Source: Bacteroidota bacterium (GTDB taxonomy: Bacteria; Bacteroidota; Bacteroidia; Chitinophagales; Chitinophagaceae). From it: a stretch of 64,000 nucleotides of DNA. Positions 8,383 to 17,095 of the stretch are shown here, in pieces. The translations under genes and the position numbers were made by a program. Every line of letters starts with the position of its first letter. The stretch's first letter is position 1. The DNA lies in the NCBI GenBank assembly GCA_023387985.1, contig JAEWHC010000009.1, forward strand, positions 1,364,001-1,428,000. The letters run 5' to 3'. The notes below the pieces were generated by a model. That model was given only the letters and a program-made list of their open reading frames with translations. It did not search any database and was not told the origin of the DNA.

Positions 8383-11300
8383 GAAAAGTTTATTCATTAT
8401 ACTGAGCTTATTGGTCGCCTTCTCCTGCATGGGTTGGGGGCAAACCGGAGGCAATCTTAAGCAAAAGAAAATTGCTGCTTCCGGAACAGTATTCCTGGAT
8501 TCCATGGTTGTCATTCCCCATTCTATCCGTGTAAATGGAGCGGATAGTTCTCATTTTCAGTTTGACGCCGCCACCAATTCGCTGGTTTGGAAGAAAAGCC
8601 TGCCTGCCGATTCCGTAACGGTAATTTTTCGACATTACCCTTTTTCTATCCGTCCGGCAATGCAGAATTACCGGTACGATTCTGTTCTTAACCGCTTTAG
8701 GGTGGAACCCCGCCAGGACATGCTGGGCCAGACGCCAGACCGTTTTCTCGATTTTGGAAACCTGACCTATTCCGGTAGTTTCGGGCGATCCTTGAGTTTT
8801 GGAAATGCCCAGGATGCCGTATTGAATAGCCAGTTCAACCTGCAGATCAACGGGTATCTTGCTGACAGCATTATGGTTGCTGCTGCGATTACAGACAACA
8901 ATATTCCTGTACAGCCAGATGGCACCACGCAATACCTTAACGAATTCGACAATGTCTGGATCCGCTTCAGCAAAAAAAACTGGATGCTGAATCTCGGAGA
9001 TATCGATGTTCGGAAAAATCCTTCACATTTTTTGAATTACTTCAAACGTCAGCAAGGTCTGGCTTTCGATTTTAGCCATTCCGCCGGAAAATCTGCAACG
9101 GCAAAACATTTTGTAAGCGCTGCGATTAGCAAAGGCAAATTTACCCGCAACCTTTTTAACGGAATCGAAGGCTCACAGGGTCCCTACCGGTTAAATGCAC
9201 CAAATGGAGAACTGTATTTCATGGTTTTGGCTGGAACCGAAAAAGTATATGTTGACGGGGTTTTAATGGAAAGGGGTGAAGACCGCGATTACGTGATCAA
9301 TTACAATACGGCAGAAATCAAATTCACACCCAGAATATTGGTGACCCGTGATAAACGCATACAGGTGGAATTTGAATACGCCGACCGCAATTACCTTAAT
9401 GCCTTGCTATACCTGGAAGAGGATTGGCAGATCGGTAAAAAGCTCAATGTGCGGATGGGCATATATAACAATTCGGATTCCAAAAATTCTCCGATCAACC
9501 AGGTACTGACAGGTGATCAACAGGATTTCCTGGCGGGAATTGGCGACAATATCCAAAACGCATTGTACCCCTCAATAGTCAAAATGCCATTTGAAGCTGA
9601 CCGGGTATTATACCTCCAAAAAGACACAACGCTCAATGGTCAGATTTACCCTTATTATCAACAGGTAACCACACCGGTCGATTCAGCATTATCCGTTGCG
9701 TTTTCAAATGTAGGTCAGGGTAATGGCCATTACCGCATGTTGATGAATGCATCCAATGGGACTGCTTTCGAATGGGTACCGCCTGTAAATGGCTTACCGG
9801 CTGGAGACTATGAGCCAGTACTCCGGTTGGTTACACCCAAAAGTCATCAAATGGGTACCCTGGTCATGGATTATGCTTTCAGGCACGGGTCAAATCTGCT
9901 TGTGGAGGGCGCCTGGAGCCGCTATAATCTCAATACTTTTTCAAAGACCTCAAAACCAGAGAATGGATTGGGGTTTAAGGCCACCCTTATTGATATAAGA
10001 CCGGTATTCAGAAGAGGCAAAGATGTTTTTGTTTTAAATTCCCGGTTGTTTTTGGAAAATCTGAATGAGGCCTTCAGACCGCCCGAACGGTTGCGTGAGG
10101 TGGAGTTCTTACGCGATTGGGGTCTGCCTTTTGATCTCAGGCAGACTTCCGAACAATTATCGGGCGTACGAATGGTGATCACCGATTCAACACATCACGA
10201 ATTGCTTGGAGACGTGGAAAAATATGACCGTGGTGATGGGTACGCCGGCATGCGATCTCAATTGAAATATGTTTTCCGGGGAGGCAACTGGAATATTGTG
10301 GTCGACGGTAAGAAAACGGCCTACTCGGCTGTGGATTTTTCAGGACATTTTTTGCGGCCGGTAATTTCAGCATCTAAGCGTTTTGGACCAGGGAAGCAAT
10401 TCGAATTTGGCGGCAGTTGGTTCGTTGAGGAAAATACCTTCAAAGCTGGCGAACAGGATACATTGCAGTTTACGAGTTTTTCTTTCCGCGATACGAAAGG
10501 CTGGTTAGCCTGGAAGCCGCAAACCGATAAGGAGATCAGTGTTGAATGGGTGCAACGGAAGAATCAGCATCCCCTGGCGAAGGGTTTTATCCCTGAAGAC
10601 ATAAGCGATCTTTTTACGCTCAAGATCAATTTGTTATCTGGAAAAGTACAACAGCTCAGGGTGCATGCCGGGTACCGTAGTCTGCGTATTCTCACTCCTG
10701 GAATAACCAATCAACAGGACGATGAAACTTTACTGGGCAGGTTTGAATACACCGTGAATTTATGGAAGGGTTTATTGCTTGGTAAATTACTATACGAAAG
10801 CGGCGCCGGCCAGGAACAGCAGCGTAATTATACTTTTGTGGAGGTTCCTGCGGGAAGGGGAGAATATACCTGGATAGATTATAACGATGACGGTTTGCAG
10901 CAGCTCAATGAATTTGAGATTGCTCAATTTACCGATCAGGCAAAATTTGTGCGGCTCCTTGTGCCAAGCAATATTTATGTAAAATCATCTTACCAGGTGG
11001 TCAATTATAACCTTTTATTCAATCCGCCAGCCGTATGGAGAAATGTCAATGGATTAAAAAAATTCATTTCAAAATGGAATGCTCAATCTACGCTGCAAAC
11101 CAATAACCAGCATATGGCAGGCCAAAGATTATTTTTTAATCCGTTCATTGCTGATGCCGGTGACAGCAATTTTGTTTCGCAGCTTTTTCAATGGAGCAAT
11201 ACACTTTCCTACAATCGCTTCAGCTCCAGGTGGGGATTGGATTTTACGCAACTCAAAAATTTGAATAAAGCCCTGCTGATGTATGGATTCGAATCAAGAC

Positions 11301-11833
11301 TTGCAAATACCTATTCTCTTAAAGGGCGCTGGAATATCAGTAAAAACTGGATGTTGCAGGGTATTGCCGGCACTGTTGAGGAAGAACTGGCTACGCCCGG
11401 CGATAAATTCCAAAACCGGAATTACACAATTAGGGGCAAAAATTTTATGCCCACCATGGTGTATACCCAAAGCACAAAATTCCGGTTTCAAACATCAGTG
11501 GGATATGAACACAAAAAGGGCATATCATCCGGAGAACCACAACAAATGACAGACTTTTCTGCTGCTGTGGAAACCAAATACAATATTCTGCAAAAAGGCA
11601 TTATCTCCGGAAAATTCGCCTGGCACCAGATCGGCTTTGGGGGTACACCGAATTCCACAGTATCTTATGCCATTTTGAAGGGCCTGGAACCGGGAGGCAA
11701 TATGCTCTGGAACCTCGAATTTACACGACGAATTCTAAGAAATGTGGAAATGTCATTCAATTACAACGGTCGCAAACCTGGCAATTTAAAAACAATTCAT
11801 ACCGGCACCGCGGCATTGCGGGCGATTTTATAA
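8381..11833 (+). CDS. Large putative outer-membrane beta-barrel protein, family not recognised
   Basis: From the TTG at 8381 this is an exported protein of about 1150 residues. That start gives a good signal peptide (LKSLFIILSLLVAFSCMGWGQ, first residue Met in vivo). The open frame continues upstream to an ATG at 8279, but that would overlap the malic enzyme gene and put about 34 residues before the hydrophobic segment. There are no Cys-rich or catalytic motifs. Residues about 265-345 contain the striking segments NGIEGSQGPYRL, VYVDGVLMERG and YVINYNTAEIKF, which I recall in other large uncharacterised envelope proteins. The C-terminal two thirds is made of alternating strands typical of a barrel. 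Its transcription must come from readthrough or a promoter hidden near the upstream terminator. Confidence 0.7.
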   Translation: MKSLFIILSLLVAFSCMGWGQTGGNLKQKKIAASGTVFLDSMVVIPHSIRVNGADSSHFQFDAATNSLVWKKSLPADSVTVIFRHYPFSIRPAMQNYRYDSVLNRFRVEPRQDMLGQTPDRFLDFGNLTYSGSFGRSLSFGNAQDAVLNSQFNLQINGYLADSIMVAAAITDNNIPVQPDGTTQYLNEFDNVWIRFSKKNWMLNLGDIDVRKNPSHFLNYFKRQQGLAFDFSHSAGKSATAKHFVSAAISKGKFTRNLFNGIEGSQGPYRLNAPNGELYFMVLAGTEKVYVDGVLMERGEDRDYVINYNTAEIKFTPRILVTRDKRIQVEFEYADRNYLNALLYLEEDWQIGKKLNVRMGIYNNSDSKNSPINQVLTGDQQDFLAGIGDNIQNALYPSIVKMPFEADRVLYLQKDTTLNGQIYPYYQQVTTPVDSALSVAFSNVGQGNGHYRMLMNASNGTAFEWVPPVNGLPAGDYEPVLRLVTPKSHQMGTLVMDYAFRHGSNLLVEGAWSRYNLNTFSKTSKPENGLGFKATLIDIRPVFRRGKDVFVLNSRLFLENLNEAFRPPERLREVEFLRDWGLPFDLRQTSEQLSGVRMVITDSTHHELLGDVEKYDRGDGYAGMRSQLKYVFRGGNWNIVVDGKKTAYSAVDFSGHFLRPVISASKRFGPGKQFEFGGSWFVEENTFKAGEQDTLQFTSFSFRDTKGWLAWKPQTDKEISVEWVQRKNQHPLAKGFIPEDISDLFTLKINLLSGKVQQLRVHAGYRSLRILTPGITNQQDDETLLGRFEYTVNLWKGLLLGKLLYESGAGQEQQRNYTFVEVPAGRGEYTWIDYNDDGLQQLNEFEIAQFTDQAKFVRLLVPSNIYVKSSYQVVNYNLLFNPPAVWRNVNGLKKFISKWNAQSTLQTNNQHMAGQRLFFNPFIADAGDSNFVSQLFQWSNTLSYNRFSSRWGLDFTQLKNLNKALLMYGFESRLANTYSLKGRWNISKNWMLQGIAGTVEEELATPGDKFQNRNYTIRGKNFMPTMVYTQSTKFRFQTSVGYEHKKGISSGEPQQMTDFSAAVETKYNILQKGIISGKFAWHQIGFGGTPNSTVSYAILKGLEPGGNMLWNLEFTRRILRNVEMSFNYNGRKPGNLKTIHTGTAALRAIL

Positions 11834-11982
11834 AATCTAATTTTTATAACAAATCCGAGGCAATACTGTAAACAGGAATTACTTCCGCAAGATCATAAAC
11901 ATATAGCTCTAATTTCCATTTAAAAGCAACGACTCTCAAGCAATTAAATCAATAATCCATGTCTTGTGTTCGGCGATAAAAG

Positions 11983-12014
11983 CAAAAAAAATCAGCCTAT
12001 AGAAATAGGCTGAT
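11983..12014 (-). terminator. Rho-independent terminator of the coiled-coil protein gene
   Basis: On the minus strand ATCAGCCTAT and ATAGGCTGAT form a perfect 10-bp stem around a 4-nt loop (12001-12004), followed by seven to eight T residues. It lies about 36 nt beyond the stop of the gene at 12051-13040. Confidence 0.85.
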
Positions 12015-12050
12015 ACAATAAATCAAACTTCAAACGCTACTCAATATTTT

Positions 12051-13040
12051 TTAGCCGAATAGTCCGCCTTTCTTTAACGTACGAACACCTTCGCCAATTT
12101 TAAATCCGTTGTGATAAATTTCTATTTTGTAATCTCCGGTCTGGAATCCGTTGTCACTTCTCCAGTCAAAACTCACTGGTGTCCTCCTGTTAACTTCGTA
12201 AGGTACCGTAATTTTCGCAGCAATTGGTTTTTCACCATCTTCACGCGTCGTGAGGTAGTTGCTGGTTGAAATAGCCGTTCCATCCGGTGCGGTTACCATA
12301 ACATAGATCTCTTTGTCTCCTGATTTTGCCAAACGGTTGGGGTCCAGGTCAAAAGCGATGCGTAGCTTATCAGCGCGCTTTGCTGTAGTTGTTGATTTTT
12401 CTTTGCCGCTGTTCTTTTCGTTGATTGCTGCAATGGAAATGTTTGATGCATGCAGGGTGCTTCCCACATCAGCTGTTTCATCGAGTGAACGCTGAATTTC
12501 GGTTTTCTCGGTGCGAACGGTCTGAAGATCGGTCTCCAAAACCTGTTTTTCAGTTGAAATCCTTTGATTATCAACCAACAATTGTTCGTTTTCCCCTTCC
12601 AGCCTTTCCACATCTGCCGCCAGGGTTTCAATCCGGCTGTTCAGCTGTTTGATCATGGTACGGGCACGGGCCAAATCTGCCGAAGTCGCTTTATTGTCAT
12701 TAAGGATCCTACGGATCTCAGAACGAAGGTTTGCGATTTCACCGCTGCTGCTGTTGAGACTATCAGACAAATTCTGGTTTATTCCCATCATACTGTCCAG
12801 CCGGCTAAGCGAACTATTGTAAAGCTCTCTCACCTGGTCTCTTTCACTGGTCACCAATGTATTTTGGCTCGTCATGGTATCCAGTTCTTTGCTGCTTTTG
12901 TTTTTGTCATAAATAAAGTAACCCCAAGTTCCCAACAATAATGCTGCCAGAATACTGTAAATGATTACTCTTGAGTCCTTACGCGAATTATTATTGTTGT
13001 ATTCGCTTGAAGGTTGCGGACTGTAGGTATTTTCCTCCAT
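12051..13040 (-). CDS. Membrane-anchored coiled-coil protein, function unknown
   Basis: This is a 329-residue protein not recognised as a named family. The first 24 residues are polar and Asn-rich. A single transmembrane helix follows (VIIYSILAALLLGTWGYFIY, about residues 25-44). Residues about 50-190 are a long heptad-like coiled coil rich in Glu, Gln, Arg, Asn and Leu. A linker leads to a C-terminal domain of about 110 residues (from KLRIAFDLDPNRLA) that looks like a beta-sandwich, ending in GVRTLKKGGLFG. The likely topology is a short cytoplasmic tail with the coiled coil and sandwich in the periplasm, which suggests a scaffold or spacer in the envelope. It has its own terminator and is divergent from holA. 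Confidence 0.75.
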   Translation of the reverse strand: MEENTYSPQPSSEYNNNNSRKDSRVIIYSILAALLLGTWGYFIYDKNKSSKELDTMTSQNTLVTSERDQVRELYNSSLSRLDSMMGINQNLSDSLNSSSGEIANLRSEIRRILNDNKATSADLARARTMIKQLNSRIETLAADVERLEGENEQLLVDNQRISTEKQVLETDLQTVRTEKTEIQRSLDETADVGSTLHASNISIAAINEKNSGKEKSTTTAKRADKLRIAFDLDPNRLAKSGDKEIYVMVTAPDGTAISTSNYLTTREDGEKPIAAKITVPYEVNRRTPVSFDWRSDNGFQTGDYKIEIYHNGFKIGEGVRTLKKGGLFG

Positions 13041-13144
13041 ATCTGTAAATTTTGATTAACACAGACGAACTTCGTGCCAAACTTTATTAGGGGTGTTAAA
13101 AAGTTTTTGTGTGCAAATGGTCATCATTTGATTGCTTTGCCTTT

Positions 13145-14167
13145 ATGTCAATGGAGAAAATACTGTCTGATTGGTCCAAAGAAAAATTTGTACCCATTTA
13201 TTGGCTGGATGGTGAAGAACCCTATTTCATTGATAAGCTTGTGGAATATGCCGAAACGCGGATATTGCCGGTTTCTGAAAAAGAATTTAACCTGACTGTA
13301 TACTACGGCAAAGACGTCAATTATGCGGAAGTGGTGAATGCCTGCAGAAAGTATCCCATGTTTGGCAAAAGACAGGTAGTGATTATCAAGGAAGCGCAGT
13401 ATATGCGGGATATCCTTAAACTGGAATCTTATTTTCAAAATCCTCTGGAAAGCACTATCCTGGTAGTCGCTTACAAAGGCAAAAAACTAGATAGGCGTAC
13501 CAAATTTTCCAAAAGCATTGAATCCCATGGTGTTCTATTTAATTCTGCACGCATATATGAAAGCCAGCTTCCTGTATTTATAAGCCAGTTTCTGCGGCAG
13601 ACGGGGTTCCGCATCAACCATCACGCACAAAACTTGTTGATTGCACATATTGGAAATGAACTCAGTCATCTTGAAAACGAGTTGCAAAAAGTCATCATAA
13701 ACCTAAATGGCCGCAATGAAATCAATGAAGATGACATAGAAAAATACGTGGGAATCAGCAAGCAATATAATGTATTCGAATTGCAGAATGCGCTTAGTCA
13801 GCGTAACCTGTCCCGCAGCCTTGAAATCATTCAGTATTTTAAAGCAAACCCCAAAGCCCAGCCCATCCAGGCGCTGCTGCCTACACTTTATTCTTTTTTC
13901 AGCAAAGCCTATCTGGTATTTGGCGTATCGGGCAATAATGAAGCTCAGGTGGCACAACATCTGGGCTATCAATCCTCAAATCCCTATGTAAAGAATATTA
14001 TAAACTGTGCCCGGAACTACCGGCAGGCCGGCATAGAAAAAACATTGCTGCTGTTGCATGAATACAACCTCAAAAGCATTGGAGTCCATTCAACCAATGT
14101 TTCAGATGCGGAATTGCTGAAAGAAATGGTGGCTAAAATGATTTTTACCGAAGAAGTGCATTCCTAA
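13145..14167 (+). CDS. holA: DNA polymerase III subunit delta
   Basis: The delta subunit is part of the clamp loader and opens the beta sliding clamp during replication. The chosen ATG at 13145 gives 340 residues, the usual length. An earlier in-frame ATG at 13109 adds 12 residues without family character. The N-terminus FVPIYWLDGEEPYFIDKL is the typical opening (a leucine or tryptophan followed by GEEPYF). RKYPMFGKRQVVIIKEAQYM corresponds to the conserved mini-AAA core, and the C-terminal part contains the IGNELSHLENELQKVI helix. The stop codon overlaps the stop of the convergent ribF gene. Confidence 0.93.
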   Translation: MSMEKILSDWSKEKFVPIYWLDGEEPYFIDKLVEYAETRILPVSEKEFNLTVYYGKDVNYAEVVNACRKYPMFGKRQVVIIKEAQYMRDILKLESYFQNPLESTILVVAYKGKKLDRRTKFSKSIESHGVLFNSARIYESQLPVFISQFLRQTGFRINHHAQNLLIAHIGNELSHLENELQKVIINLNGRNEINEDDIEKYVGISKQYNVFELQNALSQRNLSRSLEIIQYFKANPKAQPIQALLPTLYSFFSKAYLVFGVSGNNEAQVAQHLGYQSSNPYVKNIINCARNYRQAGIEKTLLLLHEYNLKSIGVHSTNVSDAELLKEMVAKMIFTEEVHS

Positions 14168-15123
14168 ATAGTTGTTCGCACTTCAAGCAACATGCGGCTC
14201 AGTTCCTCATCTTTTTTCAATTGATCTTTTAAAGCATCAAGCCCTGGAAATTTTTGCTCCCCCCTAAGCCGGTGGTGCAGGTAGATCCTGATACCTTGCC
14301 CATAAATTTCTTCATCAAAATCAAAGAGGTGCACTTCAATGGATTCTTTCCCGCCCTGTACGGTTGGCCTCACCCCAAAATTCAACATTCCCTTGAGCTC
14401 CCCGCGTTCATTTTTCTGATCGCCAATTAGTTGCGACATTACCGCGTAAACACCATAGCTTGGCAAAAGTTTGTCCCGGTCTTCCACCTGGATATTTGCT
14501 GTGGGATAGCCAATTGATCTGCCGAGCTTATTGCCATGAATGATTGTTCCTTCGAAAAAATAGGGGTACCCCAAAAAATCATTCGCGGCAGCAATCTGCC
14601 CGTTCAAAATGCAACTCCGTATTTTTGTAGAGCTTATGGTAATGTTATTTATGAATTTCTCGGGTATTTCATAAAGCTTGTATCCATAACCATTTTGCAA
14701 TGCTTCAAGCAAAGCATAGTTGCCTTCACGGTTTCTGCCGAAATGATGGTCGTAACCAATCACAATCGCTTTTGGTTTGAAATTGGCGATCAATATCTGC
14801 TGGATGTATTCCACCGGGCTAAGCATTGCGAATTGTTCGGTAAAAGGAATAACAACCAGGTGATCAATTCCGGTATTTGCCAGCAAATCGATTTTTTCAT
14901 CAAGCGTGTTCAGCATCCGGATCTGTGCATCCTGATTTCCGATCACTCTTCTTGGGTGCGGATGAAAAGTCAGAATAATGGATTCACCCTCCAGTTCTTC
15001 AGCTACCCATTTAAGTTGACCGATGACCAGTTGATGGCCTTTATGCACGCCGTCAAAAGTGCCTATTGTGAGCACGGCATTCCGGAATTCCGGCAAGTTT
15101 TGAATATCGCGATGTACCTGCAT
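14164..15123 (-). CDS. ribF: Bifunctional riboflavin kinase/FAD synthetase
   Basis: RibF converts riboflavin to FMN and then FMN to FAD with ATP. The ATG at 15123 (MQVHRDIQNLPEF) gives 319 residues. An upstream in-frame ATG at 15153 only adds an unlikely 10-residue lead. The N-terminal nucleotidyltransferase domain shows TIGTFDGVHKGHQLVI (residues about 19-34) and IILTFHPHPRRVI. The C-terminal kinase domain shows GRSIGYPTANI, followed by YGVYAV and the GMLNFGVRPT segment. The gene is divergent from purM, with a 67-nt gap, and convergent with holA, with which it shares stop-codon bases. Confidence 0.95.
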   Translation of the reverse strand: MQVHRDIQNLPEFRNAVLTIGTFDGVHKGHQLVIGQLKWVAEELEGESIILTFHPHPRRVIGNQDAQIRMLNTLDEKIDLLANTGIDHLVVIPFTEQFAMLSPVEYIQQILIANFKPKAIVIGYDHHFGRNREGNYALLEALQNGYGYKLYEIPEKFINNITISSTKIRSCILNGQIAAANDFLGYPYFFEGTIIHGNKLGRSIGYPTANIQVEDRDKLLPSYGVYAVMSQLIGDQKNERGELKGMLNFGVRPTVQGGKESIEVHLFDFDEEIYGQGIRIYLHHRLRGEQKFPGLDALKDQLKKDEELSRMLLEVRTTI

Positions 15124-15178
15124 GATCAGCAAATTTCCACATGCCATTCTCAAATTCCAAATCTTGATCTGTCCAACT

Positions 15179-15186
15179 TAAATTTG
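15179..15186 (+). promoter_or_regulatory. Possible -7 element (TAAATTTG) of purM
   Basis: TAAATTTG is an exact TAnnTTTG match and ends 4 nt before the purM ATG at 15191. No TTTG box is seen at the standard spacing. It repeats the pattern found at folD and ispH. Confidence 0.35.
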
Positions 15187-15190
15187 TGGC

Positions 15191-16360
15191 ATGTCGTTAT
15201 ATGCCAAAAGGGGGGTATCCGCCCAAAAAGAAGAAGTACACGCAGCCACAGCAAGGCTGGATGCAGGAATATTCCCAAAAGCATTTTGTAAAATTTACCC
15301 GGATATAATGGGCGGCCATGAAGATTGGGTGAATGTAATGCATGCAGACGGAGCCGGAACTAAAAGTATTTTGGCTTATTTGTACTGGAAGGAAACCGGC
15401 GATCTGTCGGTATGGCGTGGAATTGCACAGGATGCCGTTGTAATGAATCTGGATGATCTGCTTTGTGTGGGCATTTATGACAATATCATTTTTAATTCCA
15501 CCATCGATCGCAATAAAATGTTGATACCCGGTGAAGTGATCAAAGAGATTGTAGAAGGGAACCAGGAATTGTTTGAGATGTTGAAGGGTTATGGCATTGG
15601 AATAACATATATGGGAGGAGAAACGGCCGATGTAGGAGATGTGGTACGTACCATAGCGGTCAATGGCACTATGGCTGTGCGTTGGCCAAAAAACCGGATT
15701 ATCAGTAACGACAAAATTTCCGACGGCAATGTGATCGTGGGTTTGGCCGGCTTCGGTCAAACGAATTATGAAAATGCATACAATTCGGGCATCGGCAGCA
15801 ATGGCCTGACGAGTGCCAGGCATGATGTGTTGTCGAAATATTATTTAGATAATTTTCCCGAGGCCTCAGATCCCGGTATAGATGAAGCTGTTGCTTACTC
15901 CGGTAAACACCGGTTAACAGATCCTTCTGCTGTGCGAGGCGTGGATATTGGTCATTTGCTGTTAAGCCCTACCCGAACCTTCGCGCCGGTAATGCGCGAA
16001 TTGCTTCAGGAGCATTTTGATAAAATCAAAGGCCTGGTACATTGCAGTGGAGGTGGACAGACCAAATGCCTGAAATTCATTCCCGATAATATCAAAATCG
16101 TTAAAGATAATTTATGGGATATTCCGCCGTTGTTCAGGCTGATTAAAGAGTTGAGTGGCGCGGACTGGAGAGAGATGTGCCAGGTATTTAACCTGGGTTC
16201 GCGTCTTGAAATTTATTGTGCATCCGAAGATGCCCCTTGTATAATGGATACTGCATTACAATATGGAGTAGACGCCAGGGTAATCGGCAGGCTTGAAAAG
16301 GCAACCGGGCAGGAGCTGACCATTCACATTGGGGAAGAAACCGTTACCTTTGGATCTTAA
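15191..16360 (+). CDS. purM: Phosphoribosylformylglycinamidine cyclo-ligase (AIR synthase)
   Basis: PurM closes the imidazole ring of the purine precursor (FGAM to AIR) using ATP. The 389-residue protein begins with YAKRGVSAQKEEVHAATARL, followed by HADGAGTKSILAYLYWKETGD, QDAVVMNLDDLLCVG, and GIGITYMGGETADVGDVV, all characteristic of the Bacteroidota PurM form, which is longer than the roughly 345-residue E. coli enzyme. FGQTNYENAYNSGIGSNGLTSARHDV-type residues mark the ATP-binding core. The C-terminal lobe contains GLVHCSGGGQTKCLKF. The gene is divergent from ribF and lies 39 nt upstream of ftsE in the same direction. Confidence 0.94.
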   Translation: MSLYAKRGVSAQKEEVHAATARLDAGIFPKAFCKIYPDIMGGHEDWVNVMHADGAGTKSILAYLYWKETGDLSVWRGIAQDAVVMNLDDLLCVGIYDNIIFNSTIDRNKMLIPGEVIKEIVEGNQELFEMLKGYGIGITYMGGETADVGDVVRTIAVNGTMAVRWPKNRIISNDKISDGNVIVGLAGFGQTNYENAYNSGIGSNGLTSARHDVLSKYYLDNFPEASDPGIDEAVAYSGKHRLTDPSAVRGVDIGHLLLSPTRTFAPVMRELLQEHFDKIKGLVHCSGGGQTKCLKFIPDNIKIVKDNLWDIPPLFRLIKELSGADWREMCQVFNLGSRLEIYCASEDAPCIMDTALQYGVDARVIGRLEKATGQELTIHIGEETVTFGS

Positions 16361-16399
16361 TGCTAATTAATCCATCGCAACTCAAAAATATATTGCTGC

Positions 16400-17095
16400 A
16401 TGATTCCGGAACTGGTTGTAGAACTGAAAAACGCGAACATTTATCAAGGGACATCACTCATTTTAGGAAATGTAAATCTGGAAGTAAACCGGGGCGAATT
16501 TGTTTACCTTGTTGGCAAAACAGGTACAGGTAAATCATCATTGCTCAAAACCCTTTATGGTGAATTGCCACTCAAAGAAGGAGAGGGCATTGTGGTAGGC
16601 CATGATCTGCCATCGCTTACATGGAAAACCATTCCATACCTGCGCCGTGATATGGGCGTTGTATTCCAGGATTTTCAATTGCTCACCGATCGGAATGTGT
16701 ATGATAACCTGAAGTTTGTAATGAAAGCTACCGGTTGGACTGACGAGGCAAAAATTGAAGCAAAAATATCTGATGTACTTGAAAAGGTGGGATTGAAGAG
16801 TAAAGGATTCAAAATGCCTTTTGAAATGAGCGGAGGAGAGCAGCAACGGGTGGGAATAGCCCGTGCCCTGTTAAATTCTCCCAAGCTGTTGCTTGCCGAC
16901 GAACCAACCGGAAATCTTGATCCCGAAACCAGCAATGAGATAATGCATTTGTTACGCAGCATTGCAAAAGATTATGGCATGGCCATTATGATGGCTACAC
17001 ATGATTACATTGTCATTAGTAAATATCCTGCCCGAATTATCACTACTGAGGGCGGGCGTATCCACGACAGTGCCGCCGCAACCCATACTCACTGA
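16400..17095 (+). CDS. ftsE: Cell-division ABC transporter ATP-binding protein FtsE
   Basis: FtsE is the ATPase partner of the membrane protein FtsX, which controls peptidoglycan hydrolases at the division site. The 231-residue protein has Walker A GKTGTGKSS (39-47), the Q-loop VFQDFQLL (about 88-95), the signature MSGGEQQR (143-150), Walker B LLLADEPTG (163-171) and a switch His in MMATHDY. The VYDNL segment after the Q-loop matches FtsE better than LolD. No ftsX gene follows, because the next gene is a glycosyltransferase on the other strand whose stop codon directly abuts that of ftsE. The partner must be encoded elsewhere. A generic LolD/MacB-type ATPase is the alternative. Confidence 0.85.
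   Translation: MIPELVVELKNANIYQGTSLILGNVNLEVNRGEFVYLVGKTGTGKSSLLKTLYGELPLKEGEGIVVGHDLPSLTWKTIPYLRRDMGVVFQDFQLLTDRNVYDNLKFVMKATGWTDEAKIEAKISDVLEKVGLKSKGFKMPFEMSGGEQQRVGIARALLNSPKLLLADEPTGNLDPETSNEIMHLLRSIAKDYGMAIMMATHDYIVISKYPARIITTEGGRIHDSAAATHTH

Noticed and set aside
14536..15291. A 251-codon open frame on the plus strand opposite ribF that also covers the ribF-purM gap
   Set aside because: It is antisense to ribF, whose motifs are certain, and runs across the purM start region; its residue composition is not protein-like.
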